Origin: an uncultured Clostridia bacterium | GTDB lineage: Bacteria; Bacillota; Clostridia; Oscillospirales; CAG-272 | Assembly: GCA_944391805.1 (NCBI GenBank) | Contig: CALXUY010000064.1 | Coordinates: 1-64,000 of the forward strand | Direction: 5' to 3' | DNA length: 64,000 nt | In this document: positions 42,440 to 52,499 of the stretch, one piece after another | Layout of the letters: each line of letters opens with the position of its first letter | How positions within the stretch are numbered: position 1 is the stretch's first letter | The notes under the pieces: model-generated | Databases searched by the model: none | What the model was told of the DNA's origin: nothing | What the model saw: the letters and a program-made list of their open reading frames with translations, nothing else | Position numbers and translations under genes: made by a program

Positions 42440-43636
42440 TCAGTTCGCCAGACCCGACTGCTCAATGCCCTGCACCAGGAATCGCTGGCAGAAGGCATAT
42501 AGAATCACCAACGGGAAGATGATCATCAAACCGCAGGTGTTCCGGATCGCGGAATAGTACAGATCCTGTCCGGCATAGTCCATTCGCAAGGATGGGGGAA
42601 TGGTGCCCACGATCTTGACCAGCATATTCGTGTCGGTTGTGACAAAGAACAGGTTGGTATAGAAATCATCTGTCCACTGCCAACAGAAGGAGAACAGGAA
42701 CACGGTGATCAGCATGGGAACGGACAGCGGCAGGATGATGCGGAAGAAGGTACGCGCAGTACCGGAACCGTCAATATAGGCGGACTCTTCCAGCTCATCC
42801 GGAATTCCGCGGAAGAACTGACGAAGCAGGAAGATATACAGTCCGTTTTTGAAGGCCAGACCGCCCAGCGACAGCAGCATCAGCGGGAAATAGGTATTGA
42901 TGAGGTTGATTCCCTCCTCGTTGACAGCCATCACAATCCGCCATGCTTCTTTCGTCTGCCCACGAACGACCTCCTCATACTTGAACAGCTTCAACTCATC
43001 CGGAAGGATATTGAGGCTCTCAAAGAAGCTGGCAACTCCCGGGCCAATATCCTTGATGTTGTGCCCGAACAGCTCAATTCCGCCGCCCTTCAGAAGCCGG
43101 ACGATACCGAAGATATCAAAATACCGGAATTCCATGAACATGGAGAGCTGCAGCGTTTGGTGAGGGACGATCATGGTCAGAATCACCAGCATGAACAGAA
43201 TGTTCCTGCCCCGGAACTTGAACTTTGCAAATCCGTAGCCGATCAGCGCGCAGATAAAGGTCTGAATGACGGCGCAGATCAGCGAAAGGGTAAAGGTGCT
43301 GCGGAAAGCCGACCAATAGTTCAGCTCCTCGATAATCGCGCGGTAAATATCCAACGTGAAGTTCTTCGGGATCAGGCGGACGGTTACATCCACAAAATCC
43401 TCCGGACTCATCACCGACCCCGCTATCTTACTGATGAACGGGAACAGCACAATGTAGGAAATACCGATCATCAGCACCAGGCGAAAGATCCACCACACCA
43501 CTTTTCCAAGGAAGTAAACCGACAAAAACTTTGCTTTGAGCCGTTCCTTCAGAGGCGTCCGTTCAAAATCCACACGGATTTTGTTTTTGGATTCTCTCCG
43601 CACGATCGGCTTTTTTTCAGCTTGCTGTGCATCCAT
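42440..43636 (-). CDS. carbohydrate ABC transporter permease (MalG-type), second pair
   Basis: A 398-residue membrane protein, about 110 residues longer than ordinary MalG-type permeases. It has a long cytoplasmic N-terminus, six membrane segments and the EAA loop ELEESAYIDGSGTARTFFRI before ILPLSVP, which contacts the ATPase. The extra length is mostly a roughly 90-residue extracytoplasmic loop (from MEFRYFDIFG to EGINLINTYF) between middle helices. AGGAGG is eight bases before the ATG. It is last in the operon and pairs with the gene just upstream. Confidence 0.9.
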   Translation of the reverse strand: MDAQQAEKKPIVRRESKNKIRVDFERTPLKERLKAKFLSVYFLGKVVWWIFRLVLMIGISYIVLFPFISKIAGSVMSPEDFVDVTVRLIPKNFTLDIYRAIIEELNYWSAFRSTFTLSLICAVIQTFICALIGYGFAKFKFRGRNILFMLVILTMIVPHQTLQLSMFMEFRYFDIFGIVRLLKGGGIELFGHNIKDIGPGVASFFESLNILPDELKLFKYEEVVRGQTKEAWRIVMAVNEEGINLINTYFPLMLLSLGGLAFKNGLYIFLLRQFFRGIPDELEESAYIDGSGTARTFFRIILPLSVPMLITVFLFSFCWQWTDDFYTNLFFVTTDTNMLVKIVGTIPPSLRMDYAGQDLYYSAIRNTCGLMIIFPLVILYAFCQRFLVQGIEQSGLAN

Positions 43637-43650
43637 TGTATTTACCTCCT

Positions 43651-44649
43651 TTACTCAGATTTGCGTTGGTAGAACACGAAGGCGGAAAGGACGCCTCCGA
43701 TAATCGCCACAATGGCAATGACGATGAGGAAGTAAACCCACGCCATGGCAGAGCTGACCACGTTTCCATCCGCTTGAGAGTAGACATTGGATATAAACGT
43801 CATCACAGAGTTACTCTCGGTTGTAAACGAGTCGATAATGGTGTAAATGCCGTTCACCAGAATCATGGGGGTGATCATCGGGAAGGTGATCTTCCAGAAG
43901 GTCTCCCAAGAGGTAGCGCCGTCAATCTTGCACGACTCATAAATCGCCGGGGAGATCGACTGCAGCGAAGCCAGGAAGATCAGCATCTGCACACCGGAGC
44001 GGTTGACAATGTCGTAGATATTGTTGATCATGGTTACAACGTACTCCACGAGGTCGGTACCCACTTTCATATTGGCGAACAATTGCTGTAGGTCCATCGC
44101 GCTTACGAGCTGATCTGCCGTGCTGGTTCCGCTTCCGTCATCGATACCGGTTGAATCCTCGACATAGTCACCCAGAATGTTCATCGCCTCGATGCTCTCC
44201 ATAATACCGGTGGAAAGAATCACCGGGATGAAGAAGATTGCGCGGAACACGCCTCTTCCCACCATTTTCTGGTTCAGCATCACAGCCATGAACAGTGAAA
44301 AGATGATGATGGCCGGAATATCAAATGCCATCTCAAGAATCCCCGAAAGAAGGGTCTGCGCAAAGTCAGGATCCACAAACAGGGCTTCACGGTAGTTTTC
44401 CCATCCTACAAACTCCAGCGTATAACCGCCGCCTCCGGTTCCGGGGATGATCTTGTTAAAGCTGAACACGATGGACTCGTAAATCATGGGTAGATAGATG
44501 ATGACAAAGCCGATTACAAACGGGAGAACAAAGAGCCAACCTGAACGAGCCTTGCGCCGATCGAGAGAGACAATTTTTTTACGTTTCTTTGGCGCGCTTT
44601 GTTTTGACGCTTCGACATCCGGCGCTGCTTTTTCCATATCATTGGTCAT
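43651..44649 (-). CDS. carbohydrate ABC transporter permease (MalF/LplB-type), second pair
   Basis: A 332-residue permease with a basic N-terminus (PKKRKKIVSLDRRKARSGW), six membrane segments and the EAA motif PAIYESCKIDGATSWETFW. A roughly 60-residue insert (GDYVEDSTGIDDGSGTSTAD onward) between helices recalls the periplasmic loop of MalF. Its partner is the MalG-type gene 14 bases downstream. Sugar CUT1 importers use such heterodimers with a separate MsmK-type ATPase, which is absent from this operon. Confidence 0.92.
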   Translation of the reverse strand: MTNDMEKAAPDVEASKQSAPKKRKKIVSLDRRKARSGWLFVLPFVIGFVIIYLPMIYESIVFSFNKIIPGTGGGGYTLEFVGWENYREALFVDPDFAQTLLSGILEMAFDIPAIIIFSLFMAVMLNQKMVGRGVFRAIFFIPVILSTGIMESIEAMNILGDYVEDSTGIDDGSGTSTADQLVSAMDLQQLFANMKVGTDLVEYVVTMINNIYDIVNRSGVQMLIFLASLQSISPAIYESCKIDGATSWETFWKITFPMITPMILVNGIYTIIDSFTTESNSVMTFISNVYSQADGNVVSSAMAWVYFLIVIAIVAIIGGVLSAFVFYQRKSE

Positions 44650-44670
44650 GTTGAAAGCTCCTCCCTTTCT

Positions 44671-47600
44671 TTAGTTTTGAACCGGCACAACCACATATCC
44701 GTTGCCCGGAACGGTGTAAACCACTCCGTTATAGGTTACGCGAACCGCAAAATTGTTGTAGTTGAGAATGAAGGTTTTGTAAGCGGTCTTTTGCCCCGTT
44801 GCATCGTCAATGGTGCCGTACGTGACAGAGACAACCGAGTTATCCGTGATGTAGTAGTCGGAAATTTCTTCCTCCTCTTCCGTGTTGTCATCCCCGGTGT
44901 CATCCGGCTCGGGAACATAGGTTCCCTCTTCCTTGATGGAATCCATGGTCAGGTCAACCGTCAGAGGCGCATCGGGGTTGGCGGTATTATACGCATTCAC
45001 AATCTCCACCACCTGATTCAGCAGTGCCTCTACAGCCGCTTCCACAGCAACGTTGCCGGTCAGGGCATTGTATTTGGCAAGCTGTTCGTCCTTTGCGCTC
45101 TGGAGATACTCTTTTGCGGCATTGAGCTGAGCCAGCGCCTCGGTATACTGATACTCCGCCGAGGTTCCCTCTTTTGCCGCACGGATCACTTCCAGCTGAT
45201 CCTCCAGCCATGCAATCGTCTCGTCTGCAAGCTGGTACTGATATTCCAGCTCGGTGTAATCAAGCCATACCTGAACAGCCATACTGCGGAACGCGTCCAC
45301 GAGAGACTGATTGCAGGTAGTCTCCAAAGCTCCTGCCTGAGCTACCAGCGCCGCATAATCGGTTGCCAGCGAGGTATTCAGAGCCTCCACACCGGAGAGC
45401 ACCTCCTGCAGGGTTGCAATGGATTTCTGGAGTGCGATACGGGCTTCGGCCACCGACGCAACCTGATTGATTGCCTCGTTTCTCTCGTTTTCCTTGGCCT
45501 CTTCCTCCGCCTGCTCCAACTGATCCTTGATATCCTGCTCAAGCTCATCGGGATCCAGCACACGCTCGGTGAAGAACATGTTGCCATTGGCATCGGTGCT
45601 GTTGTAGTTGAGGAAGCGGTGATCCACAATCAACATGGTCTGCACATCGCTCAGAAGCGAGTTCAGCTCGTTGTAGTAAGTGGCCACGTCCTCACGCCAG
45701 ATATCATACCGAATGGAGTAATACTGACTGAGCAGCTCATCCTCCTTCAGCTCCTCTGTATTCTGATAGGAAAGAATGAAATACATTCCTGCGCCGTTTT
45801 CAATCGCCTTCAGAATGGCGTAGTCGGTATTTCCTTCCTCATTCAGGGCTCCGCCGGCAAACTGGACATATCCGTGCAGAACCGCGCCGAGGAACGGCAC
45901 CGAGCAGCTTGAACGGACATAGCGGCTGGAGTCGAGATCCATGTTGAGGATATGGTCCACATACGCCCAGGAATAAACATTGCCGCCGTCGGTCATCAGC
46001 TGATAGCCTGCCGCCTTGAGATCCTCAAAGGCCTTTACGGTGAACTCCTTGCTGTCCTCGCGGTTGTAAGGATCATCCTCGTCAAAATCCGAGTTCAATG
46101 CATTGCCGAGTGTTCCGACCGACATCGTATTGATGTCATACTTGCTGTAATTTTTAATCAGCTTTTCATAGAACTTGGAATACCGGGAAGGCGAAATCGC
46201 AAGCTGATAGAAGCTGACATATTTCTGCTGCGTTGCACTGTACTGACGCAGCGAGGAATACCGGTTGTCAATTGTGCGGATCGCGTCCTTTTTGAGACTG
46301 AGTGCATCGAACAGTGAGTTTTCAATGCAGTATGCAAAATCGAAATCCGGGTACAGACCGAGATGCGATCCGTCGCCCTTGTCATTGATCTCCTGGGCGC
46401 TTTCAATCAGATCCCGGAAGCCCGATTTTCCGCCCACCTTGCTCTCCCACTTCAGGGAGGACGGGATGGAAGAATACATTCCGCCGTTGGCAAAGCCGGT
46501 CAGCTTGAAGTTGATGTTCTTTACGCCCTGCTCGGCCAGCTCATTGTACATAGTGAGGATATTCTCAAAGGTGGTCAGGGGGGTTTGAACGGTCATTGGC
46601 AGCGTTGCAACAATCTGCTGCGTTTCTACCGTGCCGAACACTTCCATGTAAAGCGGAATATCCTCAGACACATCCTCTTCGGTCAGCTTGGTAAGCGTTC
46701 CGTTTTTAACCAGATAGTCACGGTAGGCTTCGGCCATGCCAAGCCATGTGGCGTCATAGTAGCGGTAGCTGCTGTCCTCTGCCTGTGTGGCAGCGCCGAT
46801 CTGCTCGTCGCAGAGCAGCTGATAATGGATGCTGATGTTGCCGGTATATTTCCGGGGAGACACCACGGTCCACGTGCTGCTGCTGGTAACCGAAATAGAG
46901 TCGGCGATGTCGTAGCTGTCCTTCGGCTTCGGGTTGAAGTAGTTGCTCATTGTTGCGTAATCGCTCAAAGCACCGGCAAAATAGGTCTCGATTTCGCCCA
47001 GCGACTCGCCCGATTCGATGATGGCCACATAACCTCTCTTGTAGGAGCTTTCGGTCAGCGGCTTTGTCACCTCAATGGTCTGATTGCTCTCCAGACTTTC
47101 GCCGGACAGAAACGCTTCAATTTCCTCGCGCGTTTTTACGGTGTTGGATACCGTTACATCCTTCTCGTCCACCGTAACATTACCCTCTTCGTCGGTCGTT
47201 GTCAGGATGTAACCGTAGGAATACATAATTTCGGTTGCCACCGTTCCGTAAACCGGAACCCGGATCGGCTTCTGATACGTACCCGAAATCTGGTGGTATG
47301 CATAGTCAATTCCATAAATCTTTCCGCGGATGGTATTGGTTCGGTTCAGATTGAAATCGAACAGCGAGCCGGAACCGTCCGGGTAGAAGTTGTAGCCCTC
47401 GTTTTTCGTATTGCCAGCGCCCATATACGGGAGAATGCTGATGTTCTCCAATGTGTAGGAGGACATATTGTATTGCAGGCCGTTGCAGGGCAGCCGCACC
47501 GAAAGTCCGTCTTCATCCAGAGAATATTCCAGCGCCATCTTGAATACGGGGTATTCATCGTCGGTCGCCTCATATCCGGTGGCCTCATGGTCGGCGTCCA

Positions 47601-48435
47601 TCTGCTCGAAGGAGTAATCCGGGCAATAGTCCTTGATGTAGCCCTCAACCTTGTTGATTTCCACCGACGAAGCATCGGTAGCGAACACGTAAATCGGAAA
47701 TTCCTTGGTGATCGGGTAGGCCTCGTACATGGCGTCAATGGCGCCCTGCGTATCCTCCAGTGCCGGGTCCTTGAGCTGATAATAGGTCATGAACTGCCGG
47801 TAATAGAAGTTATCCTCGGGGTTTCCGCTGGCAGGTACGCCGCCCTCAATTTCCCCATTGATAACCGCCTCAATCAGCGGCTGCTTAATCAGCTCATCAA
47901 ACACATCCTGTGGAATCCATCTCGGCACCAGCTTCCGGAACTCCTGCTGGCCGATGGTATATTCCACACGCACACCGCTCTTGATGCGGGAGACGCTGAT
48001 CTGATTTCTCATCGCAGCATCCTGGAAGCTGTAAAGGTACTTGGTGGTTCCGTTGTCCACATACTGTACGATGATCTGGGAAAGCAGAAGCTGCTCCTTG
48101 GTGCCTGTTGTTCCTCCCGTGGAGATCGAGCTGGAGCCCTTGGAGCTCGCCACATCGTAGGGGTTGGAGAACAGATAGTTGCCTGTTGCGGTTTCCACCA
48201 GAGCGACCTCACCGCTCTGGCTATCCACATACAGCTGGTAACCGTAGTTTTCCAGCATCAGCTCCATCGTGGCCAGCTTTTCCTGCGGATTGTTGAACAC
48301 ATTGTCCTTGAGATAATAATCCGCAATTGTCTGACCGTCAGTATCCGCGGCAATCACCACAAAGTTGCTGAAGATCGAAACTGACCCAAGCACGAACAAG
48401 ACAGCTAACAGTGTCGAAAGTATTCTTTTTTTCAT
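44671..48435 (-). CDS. large secreted DUF5696-like protein
   Basis: A 1254-residue protein with an N-terminal signal peptide (RILSTLLAVLFVLGSVSIFS) and no obvious anchor. The central part (about 330-900) resembles DUF5696, a TIM-barrel-like domain found beside sugar ABC transporters (GAGNTKNEGYNFYPDGSGSL; NFKLTGFANGGMYSS). Residues around 1000-1170 form a long Ala/Glu/Gln coiled coil. The C-terminus ends in a beta-rich TVPGNGYVVVPVQN. The start at 48435 has AGGAGG eight bases upstream. The fold hints at a glycan-binding or glycoside-cleaving role; catalytic residues were not identifiable by eye. Confidence 0.75.
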   Translation of the reverse strand: MKKRILSTLLAVLFVLGSVSIFSNFVVIAADTDGQTIADYYLKDNVFNNPQEKLATMELMLENYGYQLYVDSQSGEVALVETATGNYLFSNPYDVASSKGSSSISTGGTTGTKEQLLLSQIIVQYVDNGTTKYLYSFQDAAMRNQISVSRIKSGVRVEYTIGQQEFRKLVPRWIPQDVFDELIKQPLIEAVINGEIEGGVPASGNPEDNFYYRQFMTYYQLKDPALEDTQGAIDAMYEAYPITKEFPIYVFATDASSVEINKVEGYIKDYCPDYSFEQMDADHEATGYEATDDEYPVFKMALEYSLDEDGLSVRLPCNGLQYNMSSYTLENISILPYMGAGNTKNEGYNFYPDGSGSLFDFNLNRTNTIRGKIYGIDYAYHQISGTYQKPIRVPVYGTVATEIMYSYGYILTTTDEEGNVTVDEKDVTVSNTVKTREEIEAFLSGESLESNQTIEVTKPLTESSYKRGYVAIIESGESLGEIETYFAGALSDYATMSNYFNPKPKDSYDIADSISVTSSSTWTVVSPRKYTGNISIHYQLLCDEQIGAATQAEDSSYRYYDATWLGMAEAYRDYLVKNGTLTKLTEEDVSEDIPLYMEVFGTVETQQIVATLPMTVQTPLTTFENILTMYNELAEQGVKNINFKLTGFANGGMYSSIPSSLKWESKVGGKSGFRDLIESAQEINDKGDGSHLGLYPDFDFAYCIENSLFDALSLKKDAIRTIDNRYSSLRQYSATQQKYVSFYQLAISPSRYSKFYEKLIKNYSKYDINTMSVGTLGNALNSDFDEDDPYNREDSKEFTVKAFEDLKAAGYQLMTDGGNVYSWAYVDHILNMDLDSSRYVRSSCSVPFLGAVLHGYVQFAGGALNEEGNTDYAILKAIENGAGMYFILSYQNTEELKEDELLSQYYSIRYDIWREDVATYYNELNSLLSDVQTMLIVDHRFLNYNSTDANGNMFFTERVLDPDELEQDIKDQLEQAEEEAKENERNEAINQVASVAEARIALQKSIATLQEVLSGVEALNTSLATDYAALVAQAGALETTCNQSLVDAFRSMAVQVWLDYTELEYQYQLADETIAWLEDQLEVIRAAKEGTSAEYQYTEALAQLNAAKEYLQSAKDEQLAKYNALTGNVAVEAAVEALLNQVVEIVNAYNTANPDAPLTVDLTMDSIKEEGTYVPEPDDTGDDNTEEEEEISDYYITDNSVVSVTYGTIDDATGQKTAYKTFILNYNNFAVRVTYNGVVYTVPGNGYVVVPVQN

Positions 48436-48458
48436 TATTATAACCTCCTCTCTGTCAA

Positions 48459-50627
48459 CTACATCCGGTATTGGATTTCGGTTATCAGATTTGTTATAAG
48501 GCTGACCAGCTTGGAAAGCAGCATACTGAACAGCAATACAATGAAGATGATACATGCCATTGCAACGACGGTAAAGATGATAATGACGAGATTTTTGAAC
48601 ATCGAATAGTCATGCGTCACCATGGTTCCGAACACAAGCAACAGTCCAACCCAGATAAAGGCCAGTGTGCCGATAAAGTTGATGATGGAAGCCTCGGTGG
48701 AGGTAACCCAGTTGGAAACGATGGTTGTCGGAATGATCAGCAGCGGCAGCGGCAGCAGCGAATAGCAGCTTGCCACAAAAATATCCTTAAAGCTCCCCTC
48801 ACCGTCAAACAATGTGGTCAAGCACCAGTTTGCAAGCACAAACAGGAATACAGGAACCAGAACCGAGATGATCTGCGTGAAAATCGTTGTGGTTTCATAT
48901 GTGGGATTGAGCACATAGCCCTGCCCCATTGCCTGATAATAGAAGGTAATAATTGTAACCGCAAGAATGACCAACGATGCGCGTACCGAACCGCGGTGCT
49001 CATGCTTCAGATCATAGAAGCCGTCGAACGGATGGAAAATCACATGGAATCCGTATAACAACTCCTGACCAAAGGTTTTCCTCGCCCTTCCGTCAGTGGA
49101 AACCCGCTTGTTGACCTTGGCGGCAAACTGGAAGAACTTCACCACCAGCACAATGACCACCACAATGATCAGAATCAGCAGCAGGAACCAATTGGACATC
49201 CATTCCTTGCGGACCTCCTTAAAGGATTCCGACCAGTTGCTGGTGTCATAGGCAGCCTCGTAGTAGCTCAACGACTCCTCATAGCGGCCGCTGCGGTAAA
49301 GCGCGTTACCGATACCGACATAGGCAGCGTCAAAGTTGGTATTCCTCTGCAGAACGGCTTCCCAGCAATCAATGGCATAGTTGTAATCCAGATCGTTTTC
49401 GGCTGCAATCGCCTCGATCAGCATATCGCCGTAAGGGGTGCGCTCGTAAACAATGATGGAGCCCTCGTTGCCCTTGTCGAGCACCAGCAGGGTATCTCCC
49501 TGATAGCAGATGGCCTCAATGCTCGAGATACTTCCCAGCATCGAGCCTCTGTCGCCAAATGCAAACAACAGGTTGCCGTTGAAATCGTAGGTATAGATTT
49601 TCTGGCGCTTTTCATCGATGATCGACCAGGTGTTTTCCGGACCGGATGCAACGTCGGTGATGGTGGAAACGCCATAGTAGGTATCGGTCGGATCAGTGGA
49701 GTAATCAATTTCACCTGCCGGAGGCCAGAAGCCGTTCCGCTTCATGATCTCCTCGCCGGCCGGGTTCAGCAGCTTGACCGGCATATAGGTTCCGACCTTG
49801 GATTTGCCGTTGATGGCTCCCTCCACCGATGCTTCTTCAATGGAAGAGGTGGTCACATAGATGAACCCGTCGTCATTGATGGTGATATTGTTGAACTCGG
49901 TGGATATCAACTGTTGGGAGAGCTTTCTCTGCTCATCGGTCTGGAATCTTCTCCAGAGGATCTCCCATGCGCTGATGGTAACCGCCTGCGCACCGATGAA
50001 GCCGACAAACGCGCCCTCGCTGTCCATCACAATGATACCCTGATAGGTTGTAGAGGAAACGACATAAATCCGGCCGTACTGGTCGATCGCCATAGCAACC
50101 GGCTTATAAACGGCATCATCGTCGAACAACTGGCTCTGCGGCTGGTCAACGATCCGCTTGAATTCATAGGTTCTGCGGTCAAACACCACCAAACGGTTCT
50201 GATTGGTGTCACATACCCAGATTTCCCCGTTCGGATTGTCCTCGGTGCCACCCTCGGTTACAAACACACCCGACGGCTGATCGAACGCATCCGGATTGCC
50301 CTTATCGTTGATAAAGGTGGAAATGGTGCCCTCCAGCTTGTAATACCGGGAAAGAATGATGATCTCATTGTTACCGGTATTGGCGATGTACACACGACCC
50401 TCGTCGTCTGTAACCATGTCGCCGGGGTTGTTGAGCTTTTCCACACCCATAGCCGATGCATCCACCGTCATCTCCGCGTTGTAGGCATCGGGAGAATAGA
50501 GCGCGGTACCGTCGATGGAGTAGGTATACGTCTGATACGCAGAGGATGCACTGACGCCAACCGTCAATGCAGAGCCGAGCATGATGAGAGCCAATACGAT
50601 GAGTAAAGCAGATTGAATTCTTTTCAT
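48459..50627 (-). CDS. NHL-type beta-propeller, TPR and YIP1-like membrane protein
   Basis: A 722-residue protein. After the signal peptide (SALLIVLALIMLGSALTVGV), residues about 40-400 form an NHL-like beta-propeller (NNPGDMVTDDEGRVYIANTG; QPSGVFVTEG; AMAIDQYGRIYVVS; NITINDDGFIYVTTS). A short TPR unit follows (AAYVGIGNALYRSGRYEESL). A transmembrane helix (WFLLLILIIVVVIVLVVKFF) leads to a C-terminal YIP1-like domain with five or so helices. It may couple extracellular glycan sensing to the membrane transporter. It lies between the two permease pairs with gaps of 11 and 23 bases. Confidence 0.8.
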   Translation of the reverse strand: MKRIQSALLIVLALIMLGSALTVGVSASSAYQTYTYSIDGTALYSPDAYNAEMTVDASAMGVEKLNNPGDMVTDDEGRVYIANTGNNEIIILSRYYKLEGTISTFINDKGNPDAFDQPSGVFVTEGGTEDNPNGEIWVCDTNQNRLVVFDRRTYEFKRIVDQPQSQLFDDDAVYKPVAMAIDQYGRIYVVSSTTYQGIIVMDSEGAFVGFIGAQAVTISAWEILWRRFQTDEQRKLSQQLISTEFNNITINDDGFIYVTTSSIEEASVEGAINGKSKVGTYMPVKLLNPAGEEIMKRNGFWPPAGEIDYSTDPTDTYYGVSTITDVASGPENTWSIIDEKRQKIYTYDFNGNLLFAFGDRGSMLGSISSIEAICYQGDTLLVLDKGNEGSIIVYERTPYGDMLIEAIAAENDLDYNYAIDCWEAVLQRNTNFDAAYVGIGNALYRSGRYEESLSYYEAAYDTSNWSESFKEVRKEWMSNWFLLLILIIVVVIVLVVKFFQFAAKVNKRVSTDGRARKTFGQELLYGFHVIFHPFDGFYDLKHEHRGSVRASLVILAVTIITFYYQAMGQGYVLNPTYETTTIFTQIISVLVPVFLFVLANWCLTTLFDGEGSFKDIFVASCYSLLPLPLLIIPTTIVSNWVTSTEASIINFIGTLAFIWVGLLLVFGTMVTHDYSMFKNLVIIIFTVVAMACIIFIVLLFSMLLSKLVSLITNLITEIQYRM

Positions 50628-50638
50628 ATTGACCTCCT

Positions 50639-51511
50639 TTAATCCTTCATACCACTGGTGCCCATGGTTTCAATGATGTTGGACTGTGTGATGATAAACA
50701 CGATGATCGGAACCAGCATCATCAGCACCGTAGCGGCCGCGGATGCGCCCTGACGCTGAATGCCTCCTGCGGTAATCTGCCCGATTGCATAGTTAAACGA
50801 CTTGAATTGCTCTGAATAAATGTAAATTGAGGAACCGGCATTCCACAGTGTCTGGAAGGAATACACAATCAGCGTCAGCCATGCAGGCTTTACCATCGGC
50901 ATGGCAATGGTCCAATAGGTTCTCAACTCGTTTGCACCGTCCAGACGCGCGCTCTCCAGAACCGCATCCGAAACGCCCGAATCCATAAAGTTCTTCATCA
51001 GGTACAATCCGAGAGTATAGCCCCATGCCGGCACAATAATTGCCCAGTAGGTATCAATCATATGGAAAGCGCTCATGATGATAAAGCTGGTGATGGCCGT
51101 AACCGTGGAGTGGAACATCAGGGAGGATTGAATGGTTTTGAAAATCACCTTTCCTCCCGGGAATTTGATTTTCGCCAGCGCATACGCGCACATCGAAGCA
51201 ATGAACAGATGCCCGAAGGTACCGGCCACCGAAGTGAGCACGGTGTTGAAGATGTACCGCGAGAACGGCACCCACGAGGTGTTCATCAGGCTGAACAGAT
51301 CTCTGAAGTTGTTGAAGCTGGGGTTCATCACATAGAACCGCGGCGGGTACATCCACAGCTCATCCAACGGCTTGAGCGACTGCATGATCACGTAGACCAT
51401 CGGCAACACCATGAACGCCCCCAGCAGGGTGAGGATAACGGTAATCCCTGCGTCGCCTCCCGCGGAACGGGACAGGACAACCTTATGTTTTCTGGTTCTT
51501 AATCTCGCCAT
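50639..51511 (-). CDS. carbohydrate ABC transporter permease (MalG-type), first pair
   Basis: A 290-residue six-helix permease of normal length. The EAA loop reads DAVLESARLDGANELRTYW before TIAMPMVKP. It follows its MalF-type partner with a one-base gap, so the two are coupled, and ends in a weakly conserved tail (IIETMGTSGMKD). It is distinct in sequence from the second MalG-type permease of the operon. Confidence 0.94.
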   Translation of the reverse strand: MARLRTRKHKVVLSRSAGGDAGITVILTLLGAFMVLPMVYVIMQSLKPLDELWMYPPRFYVMNPSFNNFRDLFSLMNTSWVPFSRYIFNTVLTSVAGTFGHLFIASMCAYALAKIKFPGGKVIFKTIQSSLMFHSTVTAITSFIIMSAFHMIDTYWAIIVPAWGYTLGLYLMKNFMDSGVSDAVLESARLDGANELRTYWTIAMPMVKPAWLTLIVYSFQTLWNAGSSIYIYSEQFKSFNYAIGQITAGGIQRQGASAAATVLMMLVPIIVFIITQSNIIETMGTSGMKD

Positions 51512-51512
51512 G

Positions 51513-52460
51513 TCACGTACCTACCTTCGAGATGATTTTCTTAACCAGCATATTGGCTCCCATCATGATGGCAAACAGCACCACTGCGATGGCGGAGGAA
51601 TATCCGATTTCGTAACGCTGGTTGCCGTAGTCCTCCAAATGATGCATGATGGTATGTGCCGCATAATCCACCGACGGGAAGCCGCACAGCGCGGTTACAA
51701 CCGAGCCGAAGCCGAAGGTGTTGGTAATCGCCATGATCGCACCGAACATCAGCTGCGGCTTCATACTGGGCAGCGTGATATACCACAGCTCCTGCCAGCG
51801 GTTTTTCACACCGTCCACAGCACCGGCCTCGTACAGCGACCGGTCCACACCCTGCAAACCTGCAATAAAGGACAGGAAGGCCGTACCCAAGGAGGTCCAC
51901 AGCGCTACGATGATACACAGCGGCATGACATAGTCCGCATCCTGGAAGAAGGCGATCGGTTCACTGTAAAAGCCAAGCTCCATCATGGTAGCATTGACCC
52001 AGCCCTGTGCGTCCGCATCGAACAATGTGCCCCAGATCAGGTAAACCTGACCTGAAATGGACGGTGCGTAGAAAATCAGCGTCACCAGTGCACGGATCTT
52101 GGGGGAAAGTTCATTGATAAACCACGCGACAAGGAAAGACATCAGGTAGGATACCGGTCCCACAATGGCTGCGAAAATAAAGGTATTCTGGCAGGCAATC
52201 AGGAACACGTCATCCGCGAAGAACAGGTTGATATAGTTTTCCAGCCATACGACATTCGGCATCTGCAGCATATTGAAGTCGGTAAAGCTGATGATCATGG
52301 AAAGAAGTACCGGCGCCACCGTAAACAAAGTAAACACGATGACATACGGAGCGATCATCAGATATGCAACCCAGTTCCGCTTCATTTCTTTCCAGATCCA
52401 CTGCCGGTAGGTCAGGTCTTTTCTTGCTACGGCCTTGAGTTCTGCCGATTTGTTAGACAT
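51513..52460 (-). CDS. carbohydrate ABC transporter permease (MalF/UgpA-type), first pair
   Basis: A 315-residue six-helix permease. The EAA motif is RSLYEAGAVDGVKNRWQELW followed by YITLPSMKP. AAGGAG is nine bases before the ATG. It directly follows the giant solute-binding protein gene, which is the normal order for CUT1 sugar importers. Confidence 0.94.
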   Translation of the reverse strand: MSNKSAELKAVARKDLTYRQWIWKEMKRNWVAYLMIAPYVIVFTLFTVAPVLLSMIISFTDFNMLQMPNVVWLENYINLFFADDVFLIACQNTFIFAAIVGPVSYLMSFLVAWFINELSPKIRALVTLIFYAPSISGQVYLIWGTLFDADAQGWVNATMMELGFYSEPIAFFQDADYVMPLCIIVALWTSLGTAFLSFIAGLQGVDRSLYEAGAVDGVKNRWQELWYITLPSMKPQLMFGAIMAITNTFGFGSVVTALCGFPSVDYAAHTIMHHLEDYGNQRYEIGYSSAIAVVLFAIMMGANMLVKKIISKVGT

Positions 52461-52499
52461 AAAGCGTTTCTCCTTTGAAGATTTTTGAAGCGAAAAGAA

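Noticed and set aside
46363-48384. 673-codon open frame antisense to the DUF5696-like gene
   Set aside because: Shadow of the strongly biased minus-strand gene; composition has no membrane or domain pattern and no start signal.
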